NCBI GenBank assembly: GCA_963628035.1
Contig: CAVGED010000103.1
Coordinates: forward strand, 1 to 64,000
Direction: 5' to 3'
DNA: 64,000 nucleotides
Source of the DNA: 14-2 sp963628035
GTDB lineage: Bacteria; Bacillota; Clostridia; Lachnospirales; Lachnospiraceae
The translations under genes and the position numbers were made by a program. Position 1 is the first letter of the stretch. Each line of letters begins with the position of its first letter. Positions 17,636 to 25,979 of the stretch are shown here, one piece after another. Under the pieces are notes generated by a model. It was given only the letters and a program-made list of their open reading frames with translations. It did no database searches and had not been told where the DNA came from.

Positions 17636-20054
17636 GAAAGTGATAAAACCGGTGGTGTTGGCACTGGTATTTCTGGTGGCGCTTGTGAGCTTCAGTATGC
17701 TCAGCAATCGGGATCATGCGGATCTGACCTCAGAGATGCCGGAGGCGACACTTCCGGTGGTATATATGAAAAAGGGTGATACCTATATCAACCAGTTGTT
17801 CGGATACCGGGCGAAGATGGATGCTGTAAGTATGCGTGATACCATAACTCCGCTGGCAGCGGATCGTGTCCTGCCGATAGAGATACAGACTTTCCGCAAC
17901 CATGTGGAGGGTATTTCCTATGAGGTACGAAGCCTTGATATGGAACGGCTCGTGGAAGCGTCCGAGATCAGTGAGTTTTCCCAGGAAAACGGAGAGATCA
18001 GCACAGAGCTTAAGCTTCAGGATCTGCTGGAGGACAACCAGGAATACGCGCTGATCCTCACATTGTCCTGTGGGCAGGAGGAGGTCCGGTACTATACCAG
18101 GATCATCCGGGCAGATAATTGTTATGTGGACGAGACCATCGCTTATGTCATGGATTTTCATGCGAAGACCTTTGACAAGGAGGCCGCGAAGGAGCTGTCT
18201 ACTTATTTGGAGCCAAATAAAGACGGAGATAACAGCACGCTGCAGAAGGTTACGATCCATTCCAGCTTAAAGCAGGTGGCGTGGGCCGATCTGGAAGGAG
18301 AGGTACTGGGGACGCCGATTCCTTCTATCAAGGAGATCAGTACCTATTTTTCAACGGTTGTGCTTGATTATGTGATGGCGTCCACAGGCGAGAACGGAGA
18401 GACGGAATTCTACAATGTGGAGGAATACTATCGTGTGCGGTACAGTCCCGACAATAAGCGTATGTACCTGTTGGATTATGAACGTACCATGGAGGAATTC
18501 TTCCGGGGGAGCGGGATGAATGTTTCGGGTAATTCGGTGCTTCTGGGAATCCGTGATAATGATGTGACTTATATGGCAAATGAAAATGCTGCTGCGGTGG
18601 GCTTTGTCCAGGCCGGAGAGCTGTGGAGCTACGATACAGGGAGCAATCGGCTGTCACTGGTATTCAGTTTTAAAGGGATAGAGGGTGTCAATGACCGGGA
18701 GAACAATCAGAACCATGATATCCGTATCATCAAGATCGATGAGTCCGGCAGCATGGATTTTGTGGTGTATGGATACATGAACCGCGGAGAACACGAAGGA
18801 TTTACCGGAATCGGATTGTATCACTACGACAGTATGGCGAATACGGTGGAGGAGGAGCTGTTTGTACAGTCTGCGGAATCGTATCAGGTTCTGAAGGAAA
18901 CCTGGGGCAAGCTGTTCTATACCGGAGGGAACAATGATTTCTATATGGCGGCTGAGGGCAATATCTATCACATACAGTTGGAGGATGGAAAGACCGAGGT
19001 GCTCCGGTCCGGGCTTTCCGAGGATGATTTCGCTGTTTCCGGGGACGGACGATACATTGCCTGGTACGGGCAGGAATCCGGGGAGGCCGTCACCGTGATG
19101 GATCTGGAGTCGGGACAGCAGTGGCAGATGACAGCAGTGGCCGGGGAACGCATACGGCCGATCGGATTCGTGGAGAGCGACTTTGTCTGCGGTGTCTATC
19201 GCCAGGAGGATGTGTCGGCGGCAGGAAAGCCGATGTATAAGGTTATGATCGTGGATCAGAAGCAGCAGATCGTTAAGGAATATGAGAAGGCCGGGTATTA
19301 TATGACCGACGCTTATGTGGAGGGGACCACGGTCTTCCTGGAGCGGGTGTGGAAGGAAGGAAATACACTGACCCAGGTGGAAGGGGACGCCATCAAGAGT
19401 CATGAGATCGAGGCTGCCCGGAATATCAGCGTGGAGACTAAGTCATCGGGAAAGAAGCAGACCCAGGTGGCATTAACCATGTCCCGAAAGCTTTCGGCGA
19501 AGACACCGCTGATCCTGACGCCCAAGGAGATCGTGGCAGAGGAGAAGCTTAAGATCACACTGGAGACAGATACAGCCGATGAGCGCTATCTTGTCTACGC
19601 AAAAGGCAGGGTGATTCTGTGCAGCCCCAATGTGGCGGAGGCCGTGCGCTGTGCGGATGCGAATGTCGGTGTTGTCATTGGAGCCGGGCAATCGTATGTC
19701 TGGAGCCGGGGAAAGCAGGCAGGCAAGTCTGCGGTGGAGGTGAATCTGGATCTGACGGCATTGGCAGCGGCCGGGCAGTCGGCGGAGAGCTATCTGCAGG
19801 AAGCCATGCCCTCCGCCAGAGTGCTGAACCTTACCGGGTGCACGGTGGCAGAGGTGCTGTATTACGTGAGTCAGGGCAGCCCCGTGTTTGCATTGGGACA
19901 AGGTCAGCAGCCGGTGCTGATCGTGGGGTATGATTCGCGAAATACCATTCTTCGGAATCTGCCCTCCGGTGGGAATTACAAGAAGGGAATGAATGACAGC
20001 GAGGAATTCTTTGCGGCAGGCGGAAGCTTCTTTGTCACGTATCTGCCGGAGTGA
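17628..20054 (+). CDS. Large secreted protein with C39-like C-terminal domain
   Basis: This 808-residue protein starts with an uncleaved signal anchor or signal peptide (VVLALVFLVALVSFSML, residues about 10-27), so it acts outside the membrane. The middle is beta-rich with propeller-like stretches (SGDGRYIAWYGQESGEAVTVMDLESG). The C-terminal 160 residues contain GQGQQPVLIVGYDSRNTILRN and PSGGNYKKGMND. This resembles peptidase C39-like or papain-like folds, with GYD in the position of the catalytic His region. A catalytic cysteine is not obvious, so it may be non-enzymatic. Function is unknown. The start overlaps the methyltransferase stop. Confidence 0.6.
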   Translation: MIKKVIKPVVLALVFLVALVSFSMLSNRDHADLTSEMPEATLPVVYMKKGDTYINQLFGYRAKMDAVSMRDTITPLAADRVLPIEIQTFRNHVEGISYEVRSLDMERLVEASEISEFSQENGEISTELKLQDLLEDNQEYALILTLSCGQEEVRYYTRIIRADNCYVDETIAYVMDFHAKTFDKEAAKELSTYLEPNKDGDNSTLQKVTIHSSLKQVAWADLEGEVLGTPIPSIKEISTYFSTVVLDYVMASTGENGETEFYNVEEYYRVRYSPDNKRMYLLDYERTMEEFFRGSGMNVSGNSVLLGIRDNDVTYMANENAAAVGFVQAGELWSYDTGSNRLSLVFSFKGIEGVNDRENNQNHDIRIIKIDESGSMDFVVYGYMNRGEHEGFTGIGLYHYDSMANTVEEELFVQSAESYQVLKETWGKLFYTGGNNDFYMAAEGNIYHIQLEDGKTEVLRSGLSEDDFAVSGDGRYIAWYGQESGEAVTVMDLESGQQWQMTAVAGERIRPIGFVESDFVCGVYRQEDVSAAGKPMYKVMIVDQKQQIVKEYEKAGYYMTDAYVEGTTVFLERVWKEGNTLTQVEGDAIKSHEIEAARNISVETKSSGKKQTQVALTMSRKLSAKTPLILTPKEIVAEEKLKITLETDTADERYLVYAKGRVILCSPNVAEAVRCADANVGVVIGAGQSYVWSRGKQAGKSAVEVNLDLTALAAAGQSAESYLQEAMPSARVLNLTGCTVAEVLYYVSQGSPVFALGQGQQPVLIVGYDSRNTILRNLPSGGNYKKGMNDSEEFFAAGGSFFVTYLPE

Positions 20055-20080
20055 GGGCCGTGCTTCTGCCGGACAGAAAA

Positions 20081-20111
20081 GGCGCTAAACGTCCATTTGG
20101 CATTTAGCGCC
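20081..20111 (-). terminator. Terminator, mainly for the minus-strand YaaL-like gene
   Basis: GGCGCTAAA (20081-20089) pairs with TTTAGCGCC (20103-20111). On the minus strand the stem is followed by TTTTC, as expected for a terminator of the YaaL-like gene. It can also serve the convergent plus-strand gene. Confidence 0.7.
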
Positions 20112-20121
20112 GTACATCACG

Positions 20122-20379
20122 TTACTGCACCACCGGTTCCTCGCCGCAGGCTGCTTCCACGCAGGGTTCTTCCATCTGCTTTACCCTGGCAAGCAGGAAT
20201 TTATACCGCATCTGAACGGCATTAATCTGATAGATGCAGCTATCGATCAGATCAGGATCTACCACATTCTCAAAGTTGGAATAGGACAGCTCCAGATCGC
20301 TTTTTGTTCTTTTTAAATCATCTAAAAGTAAGGCGTAGGTCCGCTCCTTGGCGGATATCTGCTTCAAAATTCGAATCAA
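20122..20379 (-). CDS. YaaL-like protein (DUF2508)
   Basis: This 85-residue protein of the DUF2508/YaaL type has the family core VVDPDLIDSCIYQINAVQMRYKFLL. Function is unknown. I chose TTG at 20379 because AAAGGAAGTG stands 7 bases upstream on the minus strand; GTG at 20430 would add 17 residues that read as AT-rich leader. In Bacillus yaaL sits directly upstream of bofA on the same strand. Here the two genes are neighbours but divergent. Confidence 0.75.
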   Translation of the reverse strand: MIRILKQISAKERTYALLLDDLKRTKSDLELSYSNFENVVDPDLIDSCIYQINAVQMRYKFLLARVKQMEEPCVEAACGEEPVVQ

Positions 20380-20494
20380 AAAAATCACTTCCTTTAGGAT
20401 GAAATCCCTCTTTTTACTAAGTATAAGCACAAATTTCCAATCTATACAAAAAAAGGTATAAAAAAATATTTTTCGTATATATTTTAGAAAAAGA

Positions 20495-20776
20495 ATGGCA
20501 GGCTGGGCGATGGATTACGGTGTGATCGCGATTGTGGCTATCTGCGCGCTGGTTCTTGTGATAGGGGCGCTAAAGCAAAAGTCAAGGATTCTGTTTCAGT
20601 TTGTGGCGCGGGTGCTGCTGGGGTTTGTCGGCATCTATTTCTTCAATAAATTTTTGAAGATGCAGGAGATTCCGGTTGCTGCCGGGCTTAATCCGGTGAA
20701 CCTTTTGACACTCGGAACCCTTGGTATCAGCGGGTTTGCTCTTGTTTACGGAATTTTGTTCTACAAATTTTTGTAA
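20495..20776 (+). CDS. bofA: Pro-sigmaK processing inhibitor BofA family
   Basis: This 93-residue membrane protein has three hydrophobic segments (about 7-25, 34-52, 68-92). The BofA signature is in AAGLNPVNLLTLGTLGISGFALVYG. In Bacillus, BofA holds the SpoIVFB protease inactive in the forespore outer membrane during sporulation. Its presence suggests a spore-former or descendant of one. ATG 20495 has only a weak purine tract (AGAAAAAG); ATG 20510 is an alternative. The divergent AT-rich gap with YaaL likely holds both promoters. Confidence 0.85.
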   Translation: MAGWAMDYGVIAIVAICALVLVIGALKQKSRILFQFVARVLLGFVGIYFFNKFLKMQEIPVAAGLNPVNLLTLGTLGISGFALVYGILFYKFL

Positions 20777-20812
20777 GTATTTTACAAAAGTGAAAAATTT
20801 GGAAAATAAAGG

Positions 20813-20841
20813 TAGACAAGAGGAAAAACATGCTATATAAT
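20813..20841 (+). promoter_or_regulatory. Promoter of the tad pilus operon
   Basis: TAGACA (20813-20818) and TATAAT (20836-20841) are 17 bases apart. A leader of about 130 bases separates it from the first tad gene. The leader contains the hairpin GGCGTC/GACGCC (about 20892-20918), a smaller ATGATG/CATCAT hairpin (20932-20951), and an SD-like AAGGGAGGTGAGG. No known riboswitch class was recognised. Confidence 0.65.
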
Positions 20842-20981
20842 CCAAAATACCAAAAGGGAGGTGAGGAAAGAACAGGGTAGAGCATATGTGGCGTCGCTGC
20901 TGCTAACATAGACGCCGCGAGAGAACAGAGATGATGATTGGGAACATCATGTTGAGAAGGTTGAGGTGATGAATTGGGACG

Positions 20982-21488
20982 GTGAAGGTTTTATGGACGT
21001 TATTGCTGCTGCTCATAGCGGTGATCACGGACATGAAAGCGGGCAGGATCAGTAACCGGCTGATCTGTCTTGGAATTGCGACAGGTTTCTTTGTTCAGAT
21101 ATGGGAGTCTGGGTATCGGGGCTTGATCTTATCTGTTATACAGATATTCTTTCCGGTTATCATATTATTCTTACTTTTTCTGATGCATGCGCTGGGCGCA
21201 GGCGACATCAAGCTGTTTTCCGTGATAGGAAGTATTTGGAACTTGAAGGTGTTATGCTATTGTATGGTTTTTTCATTTGTGACGGGGGCGATCATTTCTT
21301 TGATAAAGCTGTTATATCAAAAAAATCTCTTTGCGCGTCTGATTTATTTTATCCAGTATATTGGAAGGTGCCTGGGGGCAAAAAGCATTCTTATTTATCG
21401 GGAACAGTCAGAGGGAAATCGGAATATCATTCATTTTTCAGTTGCCATATTGGCAGGATTTTGTATCACAATGGGGGTGATCATGTGA
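20982..21488 (+). CDS. Prepilin peptidase TadV/CpaA (A24)
   Basis: This 168-residue membrane aspartyl protease matures Flp pilins and pseudopilins. The two catalytic aspartates sit in TDMKAGRISNRL and in GAGDIKLF, the GxGD motif. There are about five membrane segments. GTG 20982 is the start, with GAGGTGA a little far upstream. It is the first gene of the tad operon and overlaps tadZ by 4 bases (GTGA). A second, distinct A24 protease lies later in the operon at 28525. Confidence 0.88.
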   Translation: MKVLWTLLLLLIAVITDMKAGRISNRLICLGIATGFFVQIWESGYRGLILSVIQIFFPVIILFLLFLMHALGAGDIKLFSVIGSIWNLKVLCYCMVFSFVTGAIISLIKLLYQKNLFARLIYFIQYIGRCLGAKSILIYREQSEGNRNIIHFSVAILAGFCITMGVIM

Positions 21489-22495
21489 AGAAGGTGACCA
21501 TGGCGGTCTGTGATGTGCAGGACACATACAGAGAACGTCTGGCAGAGTATTTGATGCACAAGAGAGCGGGGCAGCTTAAGGTGTATGCCTTTTCTTCCCG
21601 GAAGCAGCTCTATGAGGAGGAACAGCGGACAAGCTTCGATATTGTGCTGTTTGGAAAGGGCTTTGAGAATGCAGGGGCGGAAGCGAAGGGGGACACCCTT
21701 TGGATCTGTCTGTGCGAGGAGCCGGATTGGTCAGAGGAGAAGGAACCGGCGATATTCAAATATCAGTCCGCGGAGGAGATCCTGCGCATTGCTTTTGGAT
21801 ATTATCTGAAGCTTGAGAAGACGGATGATTCTGTCTGCCACAGGAGAAAGGAAATCATCGGTATTTACTCGCCTACCCGCAGCAGGCTGCAGACGCCCTT
21901 CGCGTTGACGATGGCACAGATGCTTGCGGAGGAGAAGCGTGTGTTGTACGTAAATATGGGGGAGTGGGCCGGTCTGGGAGCCTGGCTGGGGCAGGAATAT
22001 CATCGTGATCTGGCGGATCTGATGTATCTGATCTCCGACTACGGCAATCAGGTGCAGGGGCTTTTGGAAAGTGTGCTTCATACGGTGAACCGTATGGATT
22101 ACATTCCGCCTATGGCGGACGCACAGTTGCTTTGTCAGTCTGGGGCGGAGGATTATCAGTCATTGCTGTCGCTGTTGGTGGAGAAGACGGATTATGAGGT
22201 ACTTCTTTTGGATTTTGGGGTTATGATTCCGGGGTTTTTCAGACTGCTGGAGCAATGTACCAGAATCTACGGTGTCATCGATCAAGGGGGGCTTGCCAGG
22301 GGACAGTGCCGACAGTTTGAAGAAGGTATGGTGAAGAGCGGAGCGGAGCAGCTTGCAGAGAAGATGGAGTATGTGTCCTTCTCTATGGCGGATATGCAGG
22401 TGATTGAAGAGGAACCTGCGCTGAGCCGATGGCTCTATGGTGTATTGGGGGACCGGGCCAGGGCTGTCCGGTATATGAATCGTGGAACAAATTAG
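21485..22495 (+). CDS. TadZ/CpaE-like pilus assembly protein
   Basis: This 336-residue protein combines a receiver-like N-terminal half (MAVCDVQDTYRERLAEYLM) with a MinD/ParA-like C-terminal half (VLYVNMGEWAGLG). TadZ localises the pilus machine at the membrane. Where a P-loop is expected it reads GIYSPTRSRLQTPFALT, without the lysine and GKS/T, so nucleotide binding is doubtful. Loss of Walker A is common in TadZ. GTG 21485 overlaps the tadV stop, and its end overlaps cpaF by 14 bases. Confidence 0.8.
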   Translation: MKKVTMAVCDVQDTYRERLAEYLMHKRAGQLKVYAFSSRKQLYEEEQRTSFDIVLFGKGFENAGAEAKGDTLWICLCEEPDWSEEKEPAIFKYQSAEEILRIAFGYYLKLEKTDDSVCHRRKEIIGIYSPTRSRLQTPFALTMAQMLAEEKRVLYVNMGEWAGLGAWLGQEYHRDLADLMYLISDYGNQVQGLLESVLHTVNRMDYIPPMADAQLLCQSGAEDYQSLLSLLVEKTDYEVLLLDFGVMIPGFFRLLEQCTRIYGVIDQGGLARGQCRQFEEGMVKSGAEQLAEKMEYVSFSMADMQVIEEEPALSRWLYGVLGDRARAVRYMNRGTN

Positions 22496-23708
22496 AAATT
22501 ATGTGATGGAGCGCCTGGATATTTCCAGGGAGATTCCAGACGGGGAGATCCTTACCATCATCGATGAAGGAATCTGTGAGCGGGCGAAGAGCCAGGTATT
22601 ATCGCTGGAAAGTCGGCGGAAGCTGCGCATGGAGGTGTTTTATTCCCTGCGGCGGCTGGATATCCTACAGGAGCTTATCGATGATGAGGAGATTACGGAG
22701 ATCATGGTCAACGGCCGGGGAAAGATCTTCTATGAGAAGCATGGCCGCATCCTTCAATGGGACAAGTGCTTCCGGTCGCGGGAGAAGCTTGAGGACGTGA
22801 TCCAGCAGATCGTGGGAACCAACAACCGGGTGGTGAATGAATATTCGCCCATTGTGGACGCCAGGCTGGCAGACGGATCCAGGGTCAATATCGTGCTGGA
22901 GCCCATTGCCATCGACGGCTCCTGTATCTCGATACGGAAGTTTCCAAAGGAGCCCATCACAATGGAGAAGATGATCGGATTTGGGTCCGTCAGCCGGGAG
23001 TTGGTGGAGTTTTTGCAGCAGTTGGTGGCGGCCCGGTACAATATTTTTATTTCCGGTGGAACCGGATCGGGGAAAACCACCTTCCTCAATGCGCTGTCAT
23101 CCTTCATTCCGGCGGATGAACGGATCGTGACCATCGAGGATTCAGCGGAGCTGCAGATCAGGAATATTCCGAATCTGGTGCGTTTAGAGACGCGAAATGA
23201 CAACATGGAGACAGGGAACGGGATTACCATCCGCGATCTGATCAAAACGGCGCTGCGTATGCGGCCGGATCGGATCATTGTGGGCGAGATCCGCGGCGCG
23301 GAGGCGCTGGATATGCTTCAGGCCATGAATACCGGCCATGACGGATCCCTGAGCACCGGCCATGCCAATAGCTGCCGGGATATGCTTAAGAGGATCGAGA
23401 CCATGGTGCTGATGGGGATGGAGCTGCCGCTTACGGCAGTGCAGGCTCAGATCGCCGCAGGGATCGATATTCTGATCCATCTTGGAAGGATGCGGGACAG
23501 GAGCCGCAAGGTGCTGGATGTGATGGAGATTACCGGGTATGAGGATCATGAGATCTGCCTGAATCCGCTCTACCGATTCCGGGAGACCGGAAAGGGGGAA
23601 GGGAAGGTGACAGGATGCTGGGAGCAGGTGGGAGAGCTTGCAAACAGGGAAAAGCTGCTGCGGGCAGGAAAGATTACCGGAAATATCGGGTTACAGGCAA
23701 GGACATAG
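22482..23708 (+). CDS. CpaF/TadA-type pilus secretion ATPase
   Basis: This 408-residue GSPII_E-family ATPase powers Flp pilus assembly. The P-loop is SGGTGSGKTTFLNAL, the Asp box IVTIEDSAEL, and the Walker B region RPDRIIVGEIRGAEALDMLQAMNTGHDG with the following STGHANS histidine box. GTG 22482 starts inside tadZ. It overlaps tadB by about 94 bases. It is a standard member with all motifs intact. Confidence 0.95.
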   Translation: MEQIRNYVMERLDISREIPDGEILTIIDEGICERAKSQVLSLESRRKLRMEVFYSLRRLDILQELIDDEEITEIMVNGRGKIFYEKHGRILQWDKCFRSREKLEDVIQQIVGTNNRVVNEYSPIVDARLADGSRVNIVLEPIAIDGSCISIRKFPKEPITMEKMIGFGSVSRELVEFLQQLVAARYNIFISGGTGSGKTTFLNALSSFIPADERIVTIEDSAELQIRNIPNLVRLETRNDNMETGNGITIRDLIKTALRMRPDRIIVGEIRGAEALDMLQAMNTGHDGSLSTGHANSCRDMLKRIETMVLMGMELPLTAVQAQIAAGIDILIHLGRMRDRSRKVLDVMEITGYEDHEICLNPLYRFRETGKGEGKVTGCWEQVGELANREKLLRAGKITGNIGLQART

Positions 23709-24406
23709 CCATCTGTCTGGCACAGGCAGCAGGTCTTTCTGCTGCCGTCGGCTGGCTTTTTTACCGCAGTATTTGGGGAATATTCAGTGTGATTATAGTG
23801 CTGCCGTTCGTCCTTGTGTCTTATAGAAGGAGGGCGGTTAAGAAGCAGCAGTTGATGTTGCGAGAGCAGTTCAAAGAATGCATCCGGGTTGTCACAGCTT
23901 CACTCTATTCCGGTTATTCCGTGGAAAATGCTTTCCGGGAGGCGGAAAAGGAGCTGGTACATTTGCTGGGGGAGCGGGCGGATATGTGTCAGGAGCTGCG
24001 GGTGATCAATCAGCAGATACGACTGAACATTCCGGTAGAGACATTGCTTCGGGATCTGGCGGAGCGCAGCGGGGTGGAGGAAATATCAGGCTTTGGACAG
24101 GTGTTCGGCTATGCTAAGCGAAACGGCAGTGATTTTGTCCGGATACTGAAGGATACCACCCTGCGGATCTCGGAAAAGGCGGGGCTGGAGCAGGAGCTGC
24201 AGATCATGGTGGCATCCCGGCAGTTGGAGCAGAAGATCATGAATGTGATACCGCTGGGGATCCTGTTCTTCGTGCAGCTCTCATCACCGGGGGTTCTGGA
24301 TATCATGTATGCAGGGGCTCTGGGGAGAACCATCATGAGTATCTGTCTGGTGGTGTACGGAGCGGCGTATCTGATCTCTGAGAAAATCGTGGATATTCGG
24401 ATATGA
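23615..24406 (+). CDS. TadB-type inner membrane pilus assembly protein
   Basis: This 263-residue T2SS-F-domain protein forms the membrane platform with TadC. It has two membrane segments near the N-terminus (about 38-70), a cytoplasmic F domain (FKECIRVVTASLYSGYSVENAFREAE), and membrane segments at the end. Its start ATG 23615 overlaps cpaF by 94 bases. The DYRKYRVTGKDI stretch that precedes the first helix is usual for clostridial TadB, so the overlap seems real. Confidence 0.85.
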   Translation: MLGAGGRACKQGKAAAGRKDYRKYRVTGKDIAICLAQAAGLSAAVGWLFYRSIWGIFSVIIVLPFVLVSYRRRAVKKQQLMLREQFKECIRVVTASLYSGYSVENAFREAEKELVHLLGERADMCQELRVINQQIRLNIPVETLLRDLAERSGVEEISGFGQVFGYAKRNGSDFVRILKDTTLRISEKAGLEQELQIMVASRQLEQKIMNVIPLGILFFVQLSSPGVLDIMYAGALGRTIMSICLVVYGAAYLISEKIVDIRI

Positions 24407-25788
24407 AACAAAACCAGTTCAGCCAGACTGAAGGTGCCTTTGCGAATGGGCGTGGGCTGAACGAAAGTTTAACAAGGAGAAGAACTATGGGGATTGTAAT
24501 AGGATATGCAGTGCTGACCGCCGGGAGTCTGCTCGCCTATTGGTATCTTGGGAGAAGGAGCATACCGTGGAAGTTTCGGAATTATCTGCTGGCACTGGCA
24601 GGCATAGGGGTTGTCTGCCTGATAGCAGGGATTCTGGAACAGGCGGGCGGTTCCGGGAGAAATGCCCTTACCAGGCTTGAGCGGGGCAGAGCGGGCGAGG
24701 GAGAGACGGAAGTGTCTCTGCTGTTGGAGTCCGAGTATCTGCCGGATCCGTATACATACGCTGTCACCGTGGAGGAGCGGAAGCTGACGGAGGAGGAAGC
24801 GGAGCAGGTATTTGAGGAAGCGAAGCAGGAGCTTGAACAGGTAATTCTTGGAGAAAACCAGTCGCCGGAGCAGATCGTCACGGATCTGGCAGTCCCGGAG
24901 TGGCTTAAGGATGGCCTCGTGGCAGTGGACTGTTACTTTGAGCCATATGATCTGGTGGATATGGATGGGAAGATCCTGTGGGATCATCTCACAGAAGAAA
25001 CCGCAATGGTGAAGGTGACGGCTCAGATGAGCTGTCAGGAGCGGGAGGCGGTCCATGAATTTTATCTGAAGCTGACGCCGCAGCCCTTGGAGGGGGCGGA
25101 GGCAGTGCTTGACGCAGTCAGGAAAAGCCTGGAAGCGGAAAACGAGAAGCAGGGAGAAGAATATCTGTCACTGCCGGAGGAGGCCAATGGGGTGGCCCTT
25201 GGGTGGTACAGTCCATCGGAGCGGGTGGATGGAAAGCTGCTGATTCTCGGCATTGCCTGTATGGCAGCCTGGTATGTGTATCAGAAGGAGAAGCGAGAAC
25301 GGGAGAAGAAGCGGTGGCTACAGGGATTATCGCTGGATTATCCCGATATTGTCAGCCAACTGTCGCTGTTGGCAGGGGCGGGCATGACGATACCGGCGGC
25401 CTGGTCGCGTCTGGCGCTGGATTACCGGACGGAAAAGGAGCAGGGGCATACGAGGGTGCGGCCGGGCTATGAGGAGCTCTTAAAAACAATGTATGAGATG
25501 CAGGATGGAACCGGTGAGATACAGGCGTATGAGAACTTTGGGCAGCGCTGCGGCCAGCCACAGTATCGGAAATTTGCCTCTTTGCTGATGCAGAATGTGC
25601 GGAAAGGAACCAGGGATATGCAGCGGCTTCTGGATGCAGAAGCGGAGGATGCTTTCAGTCAGCGCAAGGCGTATGCAAAGCAGCTTGGGGAGGAAGCGGG
25701 AACCAGACTACTGCTGCCCATGGGGATGATGTTGCTGCTGGTATTTGCGATTCTGATGCTGCCGGCGATGTTGTCACTGGGGATGTAG
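24403..25788 (+). CDS. TadC-like protein with large extracytoplasmic insert
   Basis: This 461-residue protein overlaps tadB by 4 bases (ATGA). Two N-terminal membrane helices (about 27-48, 56-78) are followed by about 190 residues of acidic, folded-looking sequence (LPDPYTYAVTVEERKLTEEE and further). A third helix (about 276-295) follows, then a C-terminal T2SS-F domain (YPDIVSQLSLLAGAGMTIPAAW) and a last helix ending ILMLPAMLSLGM. Ordinary TadC is about 300 residues. The extra region lies between membrane helices and is probably outside the membrane, perhaps contacting pilins or the wall. Confidence 0.8.
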   Translation: MKQNQFSQTEGAFANGRGLNESLTRRRTMGIVIGYAVLTAGSLLAYWYLGRRSIPWKFRNYLLALAGIGVVCLIAGILEQAGGSGRNALTRLERGRAGEGETEVSLLLESEYLPDPYTYAVTVEERKLTEEEAEQVFEEAKQELEQVILGENQSPEQIVTDLAVPEWLKDGLVAVDCYFEPYDLVDMDGKILWDHLTEETAMVKVTAQMSCQEREAVHEFYLKLTPQPLEGAEAVLDAVRKSLEAENEKQGEEYLSLPEEANGVALGWYSPSERVDGKLLILGIACMAAWYVYQKEKREREKKRWLQGLSLDYPDIVSQLSLLAGAGMTIPAAWSRLALDYRTEKEQGHTRVRPGYEELLKTMYEMQDGTGEIQAYENFGQRCGQPQYRKFASLLMQNVRKGTRDMQRLLDAEAEDAFSQRKAYAKQLGEEAGTRLLLPMGMMLLLVFAILMLPAMLSLGM

Positions 25789-25811
25789 TGGATTATCGAA
25801 AGGAGAAGATT

Positions 25812-25979
25812 ATGGAACAAATAAAACGTTTTTTAAAAGAAGAAGATGGAGTCGGCGTTGTGGAGATTATTTTGATCCTTGTGGTATTGATCGCGCTGGT
25901 GGCGATATTTAAGAATCGGATCACGGCGCTGGTGCAGAAGATATTCCGAACAATCGACACCAATGCGGGGAAAATCTAA
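25812..25979 (+). CDS. Flp1-family type IVb pilin
   Basis: This 55-residue prepilin is the structural pilus subunit. It has the short charged leader KRFLKEEDG, cleavage expected after Gly, then VGVVEIILILVVLIALVAIF with the Glu at +5 of the mature protein and a hydrophobic helix. GGAGAAG precedes ATG 25812. It stands immediately before the DUF5702 gene, with no gap. It is the only clear major pilin in the operon. Confidence 0.88.
   Translation: MEQIKRFLKEEDGVGVVEIILILVVLIALVAIFKNRITALVQKIFRTIDTNAGKI

Noticed and set aside
20842..20981. c-di-GMP or other known riboswitch before the tad operon
   Set aside because: The hairpins lack the conserved core of known classes that I could recognise.
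21101..21484. N-terminal extension of TadZ inside tadV
   Set aside because: It is the out-of-frame shadow of tadV; the GTG at 21485 gives the usual tight overlap.
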